Of a stretch of 64,000 nucleotides of DNA, positions 1 through 8,182 are shown in pieces. Position 1 is the first letter of the stretch. Every line of letters starts with the position of its first letter. The notes under the pieces are model-generated. The model saw only the letters and a program-made list of their open reading frames with translations, was not told the DNA's origin and did no database searches. Made by a program: the position numbers and the translations under genes. The stretch lies in contig JACPYL010000012.1 of NCBI GenBank assembly GCA_016196065.1, forward strand, positions 372,001 through 436,000, read 5' to 3'. This stretch comes from Acidobacteriota bacterium. Its GTDB lineage: Bacteria > Acidobacteriota > Terriglobia > Terriglobales > Acidobacteriaceae.

Positions 1-534
1 GAAATCCAGTCGGTGATGGGACACGAGATGGGGCACTACGTCCTGAATCATGTCTACAAGGGCATGATGTTTTTCCTCATCATCGCGGTAACGGCCTTCG
101 CCTATCTGCGCTGGTCGCTCGACTGCTCCCTGCAGCGCTGGGGAGAAAAGTGGCAAATCCGGGGAATCGAGGACAGGGCTGTTGTGCCGCTCGTAATCTT
201 GCTGGCATCGATTTTTTTCTTCGTCCTGACCCCGGTCCTGAACACCTTTATTCGCACGCAGGAATATGAGGCCGACATGTACGGATTGAATGCCAGCCGC
301 CAGCCGGATGGTTTTGCGGAGGCGGCAATCCACCTCGGCGAATATCGCAAGATGAGCCCCGGCCCGGTCGAGGAGTGGCTTTTCTACGATCATCCCAGTG
401 GCCGTAACCGGATTAATGCCGCCATGAGATGGAAAGCGGAGAACCTGCAACTTTTCACGGCGCCGTCGGTGAATCGCGAGGAAAAACCGGCACCGGTTCG
501 TGACGACAAGAATCCAGCCGCCGTTTCCAAGTGA
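1..534 (+). CDS. M48 family metallopeptidase, C-terminal part (5' truncated)
   Basis: The reading frame is open from base 1, so the gene begins before the window; 177 residues are visible. The zinc motif HEMGH is at visible residues 8-12. The third zinc-ligand motif EYEADMYG is at 88-95, and FYDHPSGRNR, typical of the C-terminus of Ste24-like CaaX proteases, is at about 129-137. Two hydrophobic segments (about 22-38 and 60-80) lie between the zinc motifs, as expected of an integral membrane M48 protease with its active site on the cytoplasmic face. The family cleaves membrane-associated or misfolded proteins; the substrate here is unknown. The next gene, thiE, starts 66 bp downstream on the same strand and has its own -10-like box, so a shared transcript is not required. 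Confidence 0.88.
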   Translation, partial: EIQSVMGHEMGHYVLNHVYKGMMFFLIIAVTAFAYLRWSLDCSLQRWGEKWQIRGIEDRAVVPLVILLASIFFFVLTPVLNTFIRTQEYEADMYGLNASRQPDGFAEAAIHLGEYRKMSPGPVEEWLFYDHPSGRNRINAAMRWKAENLQLFTAPSVNREEKPAPVRDDKNPAAVSK

Positions 535-582
535 AAGCCCGTTGAGATAGGCCAGCAGTGACTTGGTCGAGCCGGATCTCGG

Positions 583-588
583 TACACT
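583..588 (+). promoter_or_regulatory. -10-like box before thiE
   Basis: TACACT lies 12 bases before the thiE ATG, which would give a very short leader. No clear -35 hexamer is present at 16-18 bp spacing, so this is a weak call. Confidence 0.3.
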
Positions 589-600
589 GAAGCGGACGCC

Positions 601-1242
601 ATGCGCCCGCTTTTGTATTACATCACCGACCGCTCCCAGTTCCCGGGCGACGAGTCTGCTCGCCATCGAACGGTGCTCGCGAAGATCGCCGAGGCCGCGC
701 GTGCGGGCGTCGACTACATCCAGCTTCGCGAAAAGGATCTGAGTACTCGGGAATTGGAAGATCTGGCTCGTGATGCGGTGGAGGCCGTCCGCGAGAACTC
801 CGACACTACCCGGTTGCTAGTCAACTCACGTGCGGACGTTGCCCTCGCGGTGGGAGCGGAGGGTGTCCACCTGCGCAGTGATGACATACCTGCATCGACT
901 GCACGTTCCGTTTGGACCGCAGTGCCGGTTCGAAGCTCGCAGCTCGAGGCTCGAAGCCCGATCATCGCGGTCTCCTGCCACTCTCTGGAAGATGTCGAAC
1001 GCGCCGAGTCCGAAGGAGCTGACTTTGCCGTGTTCGCGCCTGTCTTCGAAAAGGCGGGTAGCGCGCCGACGGGTCTGGCGGCGTTGCGCGCAGCCTGCAA
1101 TGTGAAAATTCCCGTGCTTGCATTGGGAGGTGTCACGCTGGAGAATGCGGCATCTTGTCTCGAGGCTGGCGCGGCGGGGATCGCGGGCATCCGACTGTTT
1201 CAGGAGAAGAAGATAGAGGATGTGGTGCGTAGGCTGCGGTAA
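601..1242 (+). CDS. thiE: Thiamine phosphate synthase (ThiE/TenI family) with an in-frame repeat insert
   Basis: The 213-residue TIM-barrel protein should condense HMP-pyrophosphate with the thiazole phosphate to give thiamine phosphate in the cytoplasm. Visible signatures are QLREKD at 41-46, GVHL at 88-91, FAPVFEKAG at 145-153 and LALGGV at 173-178. GVHLRSDD and APVFEK are also found in TenI-type paralogues, so the thiazole tautomerase function is an alternative. Residues 111-119 (RSSQLEARS) are encoded by four imperfect 7-bp repeats that match intergenic repeats elsewhere in the window. They sit in a loop before the IIAVSCHS strand and look like a recent in-frame insertion. No other thiamine genes are nearby. 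Confidence 0.85.
   Translation: MRPLLYYITDRSQFPGDESARHRTVLAKIAEAARAGVDYIQLREKDLSTRELEDLARDAVEAVRENSDTTRLLVNSRADVALAVGAEGVHLRSDDIPASTARSVWTAVPVRSSQLEARSPIIAVSCHSLEDVERAESEGADFAVFAPVFEKAGSAPTGLAALRAACNVKIPVLALGGVTLENAASCLEAGAAGIAGIRLFQEKKIEDVVRRLR
931..958 (+). repeat. Four phased heptads inside thiE
   Basis: Four consecutive 7-bp units (variants of CGAAGCT) occupy exactly 28 bases inside the thiE coding sequence. The same word recurs, inverted and direct, in the intergenic element at 47281-47375. The reading frame of thiE stays open through it. Confidence 0.8.
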
Positions 1243-1293
1243 TCGTAGTTACGTCGGACGTCCCTCCCGGACTTAAAATCTTTACTGCCTGGA

Positions 1294-1313
1294 CCCAGCG
1301 CTAAAGCGCTGGG
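1294..1313. repeat. Perfect palindrome after thiE
   Basis: A 9-bp perfect stem (CCCAGCGCT with AGCGCTGGG) encloses a 2-base loop. It lies between thiE and the next gene. No T-run follows, so it looks more like a REP-type palindrome than a classical terminator. A second short GC-rich palindrome (CCCCTCCGGGG) follows at about 1327-1337. Confidence 0.6.
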
Positions 1314-1355
1314 CTAAGTTCGGTCACCCCTCCGGGGCTTGCTTCCTGGCACACT

Positions 1356-2105
1356 GTGATTCGCCAAGTCATGCACGCGGCTCCAACGGAACGTCAATCG
1401 GATGCGATGGAAACAACCAGGCTAATCTCGATTCCCGCCGGCTCATTCCTCATGGGCAGCGACACTGGCCAAGACAACGAAAAGCCAGTTCACCGCGTCT
1501 CGGTTGACGCATTTCTTCTGGCTGCTTGCCAGGTTACAAACGAGGAGTACGCGCGATTTCTTGACGATACTCACGCTGCGCCGACGCCCTTCTGGACCGA
1601 TCCCAACTTCAGCCATCCGAAACAGCCGGTGGTAGGAGTGTCGTGGTTCGAAGCGGTTCGTTATTGCGAGTGGCTCGGTGGCTGCACTGGTCAGCCCTTT
1701 CGTTTGCCCACGGAAGCGGAATGGGAGTATGCAGCTCGCGGAGGCCGCGAAAGCGCTCGATTCCCGTGGGGAGACGAGCCGCCGGAGTCTCGTGCAGGAT
1801 ATGCCGAGCGATGGAAGACAGGCCCGGAGCCGGTTGGCCAAAGTGAAGCTAGTGGATTCGGGCTCTTCAACATGTGCGACAACGTTCACGAATGGTGCAG
1901 CGATTGGTTTGATCCCGGGTACTATGCCGTCTCGCCGGAGAAGAACCCACGTGGCCCGGAAACAGGCGGCAGGCGCGCGTCTCGCGGAGGCTCGTGGCGC
2001 CATCACATCAAGATCTCCCGGTGTGCGGGGCGTTCCAGCATTCCGCCAGAATTTCAATATGCGGACTATGGCTTCAGGGTCGCGTGTGATGCCACAGTCG
2101 TGTAG
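1356..2105 (+). CDS. SUMF1/formylglycine-generating-enzyme-fold protein
   Basis: The 249-residue protein carries the full sulfatase-modifying-factor fold signature: IPAGSFLMGS near residue 26, PVVGVSWFEAVRYCEW near 91, FRLPTEAEWEYAARGG near 115, NMCDNVHEWCSDW near 170 and a final RGGSW...GFRVA block. A true formylglycine-generating enzyme has two catalytic cysteines in the last block. Here only the position in ISRCAGR is a cysteine, so sulfatase activation is unlikely; many family members are ergothioneine-type or uncharacterised paralogues. The start is uncertain: GTG at 1356, ATG at 1371 and ATG at 1404 are all in frame, and the fold itself begins just after the last. No signal peptide is visible. 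Confidence 0.8.
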   Translation: MIRQVMHAAPTERQSDAMETTRLISIPAGSFLMGSDTGQDNEKPVHRVSVDAFLLAACQVTNEEYARFLDDTHAAPTPFWTDPNFSHPKQPVVGVSWFEAVRYCEWLGGCTGQPFRLPTEAEWEYAARGGRESARFPWGDEPPESRAGYAERWKTGPEPVGQSEASGFGLFNMCDNVHEWCSDWFDPGYYAVSPEKNPRGPETGGRRASRGGSWRHHIKISRCAGRSSIPPEFQYADYGFRVACDATVV

Positions 2106-2134
2106 CTTGTTAGCGTCGTCAGAAAGGGAACGTC

Positions 2135-2440
2135 ATGGTTTCGCTACGCTCGATCGGAGTGATGTCCTGCGCCAAAATGATGGGCGCGATTTACGGATGC
2201 CTGGGCCTGATTTTCGTCCCGCTCTTCTTGCTGGGAGGATTTGCAAGCATGATGGTGGGCAGAGACGCAGCGGCTGCGTCCGGCGTGGCCATGCTGTTTA
2301 TGGCAATTCTGTTCCCGTTCTTGTACGCGCTGATGGGCTTTCTCCTCGGCGCGCTCATGGCGTGGATCTACAACCTGGTTGCTGGATGGGTGGGCGGGAT
2401 TCAGTTGGATTTGAGAACTAGAGTAGCCGTGTCGCCGTAG
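2135..2440 (+). CDS. Small two-helix membrane protein (DUF3566-like)
   Basis: The 101-residue protein has two long hydrophobic segments (about 18-45 and 52-88), rich in glycine, alanine and leucine, and ends in YNLVAGWVGGIQLDL. That ending and the SCAKMMGAIYGCLGLIF start resemble small membrane proteins grouped with DUF3566, but I cannot confirm family membership. It begins 29 bp after the SUMF1-fold gene on the same strand. ATG at 2162 (MSCAKMM) is an alternative start that matches the conserved part better. Function unknown; it should sit in the inner membrane. Confidence 0.7.
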   Translation: MVSLRSIGVMSCAKMMGAIYGCLGLIFVPLFLLGGFASMMVGRDAAAASGVAMLFMAILFPFLYALMGFLLGALMAWIYNLVAGWVGGIQLDLRTRVAVSP

Positions 2441-2459
2441 AATTTGTCTCTCTGCGGGA

Positions 2460-3107
2460 TCACATTTGAGGTCCGTAGTAGCGATAGTGTCCGGTGATCT
2501 TCCAGTTGAAGAGCACGTCTTCCATCCTGGGCCCTTGTCCGATGTTGTGTTCGATCATGTATCGTCCGCTGGGGCCTTTGTGATCGACGACCATGCCAAT
2601 GTGCGGCACGTTGCCGCCGAGATCGTAAGTCACAAGGTCGCCGGGGTTGTAGTCCGCCGCAGAAGTTGTGATCGGCAGTGTCTCGCCCTTGCGCTGAAAA
2701 AAGACCATTAGATTCGGTACTCGGCGGTGGTCGATGTTGGAGTCGGGCTTCCCGGAAACCCATCTCCACTTGCGAGGGTAGGCAGAAAAGTTTTTCTCCA
2801 TGTCTTCGTGTACTTCTTTCTGAAGATCGATTCCGAGCGCTCGATAAGCGCGGATCACTTCGTCAGTGCACACGCCCTTATCGGCGGGAACATCTCCTGC
2901 GGGATATGGGATTCGCACATACGCAGGGTCGTATCGAACGGTATGTTTCGTGCGCTCGTTGGCAGCAATGACCAGGCGTCGCAGAAACAAAGCGTGAGAA
3001 CTCTCACCCGGTGCTGGCTGTGCCAGACCTCCAGCGCGAAGCAGAACGATCACACACAAGAGAATCCGAAAGCGCATTGCCACACCTCGAAGCCACAGAC
3101 CATTCAT
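2460..3107 (-). CDS. DUF1287 family secreted protein (YijF-like)
   Basis: The 215-residue protein has an N-terminal hydrophobic signal (RFRILLCVIVLLRAGGLA) and a DUF1287 body with the blocks VCTDEVIRAYRALGIDL, HRRVPNLMVFF, YNPGDLVTYDLG and PHIGMVVD. The family has an NlpC/P60-like layout: Cys in VCTDE and His in PHIGMV would be the catalytic pair, suggesting a periplasmic peptidase or amidase. That activity is inferred. The ATG at 3107 has GGAAGG 5 bases upstream, overlapping the tdh stop region. ATG at 3077 gives a cleaner signal peptide and is the alternative. It lies 11 bp downstream of tdh in the same orientation, so the two are probably co-transcribed. Confidence 0.82.
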   Translation of the reverse strand: MNGLWLRGVAMRFRILLCVIVLLRAGGLAQPAPGESSHALFLRRLVIAANERTKHTVRYDPAYVRIPYPAGDVPADKGVCTDEVIRAYRALGIDLQKEVHEDMEKNFSAYPRKWRWVSGKPDSNIDHRRVPNLMVFFQRKGETLPITTSAADYNPGDLVTYDLGGNVPHIGMVVDHKGPSGRYMIEHNIGQGPRMEDVLFNWKITGHYRYYGPQM

Positions 3108-3118
3108 CCGGCCTTCCT

Positions 3119-4153
3119 TCAGGCGGCGTCTTTCCAGTCGAGGATCACCTTCGCCGCATTCCCGGTTTCCATTGCGGCGAATCCCTGCTCATAGTCCCGC
3201 CATGAGAAGCGGTGCGTGATCACCGGTGAAATATCGAGACCGGACTCCAGCATCACAGTCATCTTGTACCAGGTCTCGTACATTTCGCGTCCGTAGATAC
3301 CTTTGATGGTCAGCATGTTGAAGATCACGGTGTGCCAGTTGATCGCCATTTCAGAGGCCGGAATCCCGAGCATGGCGATCTTCGCGCCGTGGCTCATGTT
3401 GGCGAGCATGTCGCGAAAGGCAGCAGGCGACCCGGACATTTCAAGGCCGACATCGAATCCCTCGTGCATGCCCAGTTGCTTCTGCACTTCCTGAAGCGGC
3501 GTCTTTCGCGGATCCACAGCCATGGTAACGCCCATTTTTTCCGCCAGCGCCAGGCGATACGGATTCGGATCGCTGACCACGACGTGGCGCGCCCCGGCGT
3601 GCCGCACAACGGGCGCCGCCATCAGTCCAATGGGCCCAGCTCCCGTAATCAACACATCTTCCCCCAGCACGGGGAATGACAGCGCGGTGTGCACCGCGTT
3701 GCCAAAAGGATCGAAGATCGCCGCGATCTCGGGATTGATCTTCGGATTGTGCCGCCAGATATTGGTCATTGGGAGAACGATGTATTCGGCGAAGCAGCCG
3801 GGCCGGCCCACTCCGACTCCCTGGGTGTGCGCGCACAGGTGGCGGCGGCCGGCCAGGCAGTTGCGGCAACGTCCGCAAGTCACGTGCCCTTCACCGCTGA
3901 CCAGTTCTCCGACCCGGTAGTCGTTCACGTTCGATCCGACCGCCACAATCTCGCCAACGAATTCGTGTCCGATGACGAGCGGCACCGGTATTGCGGACTT
4001 CGCCCAGTCGTCCCATTGGTAGATGTGGAGATCGGTCCCACAAATGCCGGTTAGATGCACGCGAATCTTAACGTCGTTGATTCCCATTTCCGGTTCCGGA
4101 ACGTTCTCTAACCAAAGACCACGCTCCGACCGGCTTTTCACTAGAGCTTTCAT
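3119..4153 (-). CDS. tdh: L-threonine 3-dehydrogenase
   Basis: The 344-residue zinc-dependent medium-chain dehydrogenase oxidises L-threonine to 2-amino-3-oxobutanoate with NAD+. The catalytic zinc ligands C38, H63 and E64 and the structural zinc cysteines C93, C96, C99 and C107 fall at the same positions as in the E. coli enzyme. GAGPIG at 171-176 is the Rossmann nucleotide loop. The length matches the family (E. coli 341). The usual partner kbl (2-amino-3-ketobutyrate CoA ligase) is not adjacent, which leaves the fate of the product open. It is separated by 185 bp from the lipid A operon upstream on the same strand, with a hairpin in between. Confidence 0.93.
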   Translation of the reverse strand: MKALVKSRSERGLWLENVPEPEMGINDVKIRVHLTGICGTDLHIYQWDDWAKSAIPVPLVIGHEFVGEIVAVGSNVNDYRVGELVSGEGHVTCGRCRNCLAGRRHLCAHTQGVGVGRPGCFAEYIVLPMTNIWRHNPKINPEIAAIFDPFGNAVHTALSFPVLGEDVLITGAGPIGLMAAPVVRHAGARHVVVSDPNPYRLALAEKMGVTMAVDPRKTPLQEVQKQLGMHEGFDVGLEMSGSPAAFRDMLANMSHGAKIAMLGIPASEMAINWHTVIFNMLTIKGIYGREMYETWYKMTVMLESGLDISPVITHRFSWRDYEQGFAAMETGNAAKVILDWKDAA

Positions 4154-4286
4154 GATGAGGCTTGCCTACCTTCAAGCGAACAAGAATTCGCCGCGGATGA
4201 CGTGGAGTCGAAATCGAATCCACCGGTCCGCGGGCCTGTATGGGTTGTAACACCAACTGGGTGCAGCCGTGAAGTGAGGGACCGCG

Positions 4287-4315
4287 GTGTCCAGATTTTG
4301 CGTCTGATTGGACAC
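4287..4315 (-). terminator. Hairpin after the lipid A operon
   Basis: GTGTCC and GGACAC pair across a short interrupted loop that contains a second small AGA/TCT pairing. It lies just beyond the stop of the Gfo/Idh gene and before tdh, where an operon end is expected. There is no strong U-tract, so termination strength is doubtful. Confidence 0.4.
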
Positions 4316-4338
4316 TAGCCATCACGAACTCAAAACTT

Positions 4339-5334
4339 CTAAACGCCTATTCTTCCGGCGTGGCGATTGATCGCCGAGAGAATGGCGAGCGCCAGTTCGA
4401 GGGCGTGTGCGCCATCTTCCAGAGACACTATGGGACGGCTGCGGTCGTGCACACATTGCAGGAAGGATTTGATCTCCGCCAGCAGCGGCTCTTCCGCGGT
4501 GATCGCGGGCTTGCCTACTTGAATCTGCGGATTCACACTGGGCTGCGCGGCGACTCCCTTGGCATCCCCAACCGAAAAGACGAGCACATCCTGACGTCCG
4601 TAGTCGATCGAGATGTATTGGCCGGGCTGGAAGAGGCGCAGTTTTCGTACGCGCTCGGTTGATACGCGGCTGGCAGTGAAGTTCGCCACGCATCCGGACT
4701 CGAATTCCACGCGCACGTTCGCAATATCCACTTTGCCGGAAAGGATCGGTAGCCCGACTGCTCGAATTTCTTTCACCGGAGATTGCACGAAGGCGAGAAC
4801 GATATCGAGATCGTGGATCATCAGGTCGAGGACGACGTCAACATCCAGCGCGCGGGGCGTGAAGACACTCAGGCGATGGATTTCGAAAAACATGGGCTGC
4901 GTGATGAGCGGCAAGGTGGCGCGCACGGCGGGATTGAAGCGCTCGAGATGTCCGACCTGGGCAACGCGCTTGTGATTCTTCGCCAGCAACAGCAATTCGT
5001 TGGCTTCCGTCTGCGTGGACGCCAGCGGTTTTTCGATGAGCACGTCGACGCCGGATTCCATCAAAGCACGTGCAACGTCGAGGTGCTGTACGGTTGGAAC
5101 CGCGATGGACGCGGCTTGCACCTCGCTGTGCGTGGTGAGCATCTGCTCGATCGAGCCGAAAGCTTTGCAGTCAAACTCGTGGGCGACTGCATCGGCAACG
5201 GCCGTGTTGGGATCGACTACTCCAACCAGCCGCACGCTGCCTGATTTTTCCAGTTCGTGATAGACGCGGGCATGATTGCGTCCGAAAGCACCTACGCCCA
5301 CTACCGCGACATTGATCGGAGATTGGCTGCTCAG
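4339..5334 (-). CDS. Gfo/Idh/MocA oxidoreductase in the lipid A operon, GnnA-like candidate
   Basis: This is an NAD(P)-dependent sugar oxidoreductase of about 331 residues. It has a Rossmann motif GVGAFG, the catalytic EKP near residue 101, VGHLERFNPA, and HDLD near 174. The first ATG/GTG/TTG in frame is GTG at 5301, but that start would cut off the first beta strand. The frame continues upstream through INVAVV to a CTG at 5332-5334 that would give MSSQSPINVAVVG, with GGAG 7 bases before it; a TGA lies a little further up. I therefore prefer the CTG. Gfo/Idh genes beside lpxA are known as gnnA, which oxidises UDP-GlcNAc for the 3-amino form of lipid A. The aminotransferase gnnB is not in this window, so the role is inferred. 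Confidence 0.78.
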   Translation of the reverse strand: MSSQSPINVAVVGVGAFGRNHARVYHELEKSGSVRLVGVVDPNTAVADAVAHEFDCKAFGSIEQMLTTHSEVQAASIAVPTVQHLDVARALMESGVDVLIEKPLASTQTEANELLLLAKNHKRVAQVGHLERFNPAVRATLPLITQPMFFEIHRLSVFTPRALDVDVVLDLMIHDLDIVLAFVQSPVKEIRAVGLPILSGKVDIANVRVEFESGCVANFTASRVSTERVRKLRLFQPGQYISIDYGRQDVLVFSVGDAKGVAAQPSVNPQIQVGKPAITAEEPLLAEIKSFLQCVHDRSRPIVSLEDGAHALELALAILSAINRHAGRIGV

Positions 5335-5432
5335 AAACGTACTCCAAACCTTGCAGATGAATGTCGTATTGTCGCAGCTTCACAGCCCGATGGGAAAGTT
5401 AAAAAGTGTTCCCGTCCGCTAGCATACCGATT

Positions 5433-5906
5433 TCAAGCTGCCTTTTTCAGTAAAGCGATTTGCCCCGCATGATAGAGCGCATGCTGCGCCGCGCCGTGGA
5501 GCATGTAGTAGACGTTGTACCAGTCCGGTTCGCTGAGTTTGCCGACTACTTTCTCGGAAAGACGCGCGTCGGGAAAGGCAGCAACAGCCTCGACGAGCTC
5601 ATTGTGAACTCGCTTGGCATTTTCAACCGCGCGTCGCCACGCTCCTTCGCTCGGATCCATCACGGACGGGAAGTTCTGTTCCGCGGTAACTTCCACTGCT
5701 TCGCCGTTAAGCCGACGGCGGACGGCGCTGTCCCAGGTGGTGATGTGGAGAACCAGTTCCCAGATGGTATGCGCATGTTTCAAGGGACGTGCCGCGGCCT
5801 GCGCCGCCGCTACGCCGTCGAGAATCTCAAGGAGTGAATCGCCATGCCAGGCGTCTCCCTGGAAAGCGCGGCGAAGCTGGTCGGCGATGCGGGTGGTTTC
5901 GGACAT
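5433..5906 (-). CDS. DinB-like four-helix metal-binding protein
   Basis: The 157-residue protein matches the DinB/DUF664 fold. A first histidine is in the IWELVLHITTWD helix (H54), and two or three more are in the C-terminal helix (H137, H142 and H146 within MLHGAAQHALYHAGQ), forming the usual metal triad. Relatives are damage-inducible proteins or thiol-dependent transferases; the substrate here cannot be read from sequence. It sits inside the lipid A operon between lpxI and the Gfo/Idh gene, 30 bp after lpxI, which is an odd place for this family. Confidence 0.85.
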   Translation of the reverse strand: MSETTRIADQLRRAFQGDAWHGDSLLEILDGVAAAQAAARPLKHAHTIWELVLHITTWDSAVRRRLNGEAVEVTAEQNFPSVMDPSEGAWRRAVENAKRVHNELVEAVAAFPDARLSEKVVGKLSEPDWYNVYYMLHGAAQHALYHAGQIALLKKAA

Positions 5907-5936
5907 GGGTGCGCTCCTTGAAACTTTCTGGTCATA

Positions 5937-6767
<831 letters not shown>

Positions 6768-6829
6768 CTATTGGATTCCGGGTGCGGTGCCGTCCCTTGT
6801 GGGACTCAAGTCTCAGCTGATCGGGCGAT

Positions 6830-7606
6830 TTATTTGATCACTCCACGTTCGGACGCTTCGATGAATTGAATCAGGCGATCGACGTCTTCGCCGCGATCCG
6901 CTTCGGCTTTCAGTTTTGCCAGCGCTTGCGACGTGTTCAGCTTTGAAGCGAGCAGCACTTTGTAAGCGTGGTGCAATTTCTTGATGCGCTCTTTCGTGAA
7001 GCCGCGTCGTTCCAGGCCGACGGCATTGAGTCCGTATGCGCTTGTTCCGCGGTCGGCGGAAGTTTTCGAAAACGGCAGGACGTCACGCGTGATCGTACTG
7101 CCGCCACCGATGATGGCATGCATTCCGATGCGCACGAAGTGATGGACCGGGCAAAGCGCACCGACGTTGGCCCAGTCCTCGACGGTGACATGTCCACCGA
7201 GCGTGGCGGCGTTCGCCATGATGATGTGGTTGCCAACCTGGCAATCATGCGCGATGTGCGTATAGGCCATGATCAGGTTGTGATCGCCGATTCGAGTGAC
7301 GCCTCCGCCTTTGACTGTTCCGCGATTGATAGTGACGAATTCGCGAATCTCGTTGTGGTCGCCGATCTCGAGCCGCGTGGGCTCGCCGGCATAAGAAAGA
7401 TCCTGTGGCGCCATGCCGATTGAGGAGAAGGGAAAGAACCCGTTGTCTGCGCCGATCTTCGTGGGGCCGTCGATCGCGACGTGAGAAACAAGGTGGCAGC
7501 CTTTTCCTAATTCGACATCGGCCGCGATGACGCAGTAAGGCCCGATCTTGCAGGATGGATGAATCCTGGCTTTGGGGTCGATGACTGCAGTGGAGTGGAT
7601 GCCCAC
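6830..7606 (-). CDS. lpxA: UDP-N-acetylglucosamine acyltransferase LpxA
   Basis: The 258-residue left-handed beta-helix protein transfers an R-3-hydroxyacyl chain from ACP to UDP-GlcNAc (or its 3-amino analogue), the first step of lipid A synthesis. Hexapeptide repeats run from about residue 3 to 185. The catalytic histidine pair is H117/H120 in YTHIAHDC, equal to E. coli H122/H125. The glycine at 168 matches E. coli G173, the chain-length ruler, so long acyl chains should fit. The start is GTG; its G is also the last base of the fabZ stop codon (TAGTG), so translation is coupled. Confidence 0.95.
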   Translation of the reverse strand: MGIHSTAVIDPKARIHPSCKIGPYCVIAADVELGKGCHLVSHVAIDGPTKIGADNGFFPFSSIGMAPQDLSYAGEPTRLEIGDHNEIREFVTINRGTVKGGGVTRIGDHNLIMAYTHIAHDCQVGNHIIMANAATLGGHVTVEDWANVGALCPVHHFVRIGMHAIIGGGSTITRDVLPFSKTSADRGTSAYGLNAVGLERRGFTKERIKKLHHAYKVLLASKLNTSQALAKLKAEADRGEDVDRLIQFIEASERGVIK

Positions 7607-8118
7607 TACTCAGCCTCCGTCTTGCCTCCGCCCATCACGCGCGGCACGAGTCGACAGGTGACGGTAGCTTCTGCGACCAGTTTGTCGCCGACATACACTT
7701 TGCCTGCGAGCCGGGCAGCGGTCACGCGGAACGCCCGGACCTCGGCCTCGATGCGCAACTGATCTCCCGGAACCACGGGTCGGCGAAAACGCGCTCGCTC
7801 GATGCCGGTAAAGACAACGAGTAATTCGTCGCGATTGGGGATTTCGGTCAGCAGCAGCACGCCCCCAGCCTGCGCAATGGCTTCCACGATCAGCACTCCG
7901 GGCATGATAGGCGTTCCCGGAAAATGTCCCTGAAAGAACGGTTCGTTGACGGTGACATTTTTCACCGCGACGATACGCTTGGTCCGCTCCAGTTCCACAA
8001 TGCGGTCGATCAGCAAAAATGGATAGCGATGCGGCAGGAGCTTGAGAATGTCGCCGATCTCCATCACAGTCCTGGGCGGCGTCTGCGGGTCAGTCGTCAT
8101 GACAGTGGTGTTCATCAT
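7606..8118 (-). CDS. fabZ: 3-hydroxyacyl-ACP dehydratase FabZ
   Basis: The 170-residue hotdog-fold enzyme removes water from R-3-hydroxyacyl-ACP in fatty acid elongation. The core begins LKLLPHRYPFLLIDRI. The catalytic His is in FFQGHFPG (H65) and the catalytic Glu in VLIVEAIAQ (E79). The N-terminus may start at any of three methionines (M1, M2 or M7). fabZ beside lpxA is a classic arrangement because both use 3-hydroxyacyl-ACP. It is the first gene of this operon, read from a -10 box at about 8152-8147 on the minus strand. LpxD, often next door, is not seen here. Confidence 0.94.
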   Translation of the reverse strand: MMNTTVMTTDPQTPPRTVMEIGDILKLLPHRYPFLLIDRIVELERTKRIVAVKNVTVNEPFFQGHFPGTPIMPGVLIVEAIAQAGGVLLLTEIPNRDELLVVFTGIERARFRRPVVPGDQLRIEAEVRAFRVTAARLAGKVYVGDKLVAEATVTCRLVPRVMGGGKTEAE

Positions 8119-8146
8119 TCATTCAGCATTAAGTTCAGAGGCGAAG

Positions 8147-8154
8147 ATTATACT
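8147..8154. promoter_or_regulatory. Overlapping divergent -10 boxes (fabZ operon / M20 peptidase)
   Basis: ATTATACT reads TATACT on the plus strand (8149-8154) and TATAAT on the minus strand (8152-8147). It lies between the divergently transcribed fabZ and M20 genes at a sensible distance from both starts. No good -35 hexamer is visible for either direction. Confidence 0.45.
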
Positions 8155-8182
8155 GTAGCGCACATTGCAGGAGTGAAGTTGA

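Noticed and set aside
1356-2105. True formylglycine-generating enzyme
   Set aside because: The catalytic cysteine pair is not complete and no sulfatase gene is nearby.
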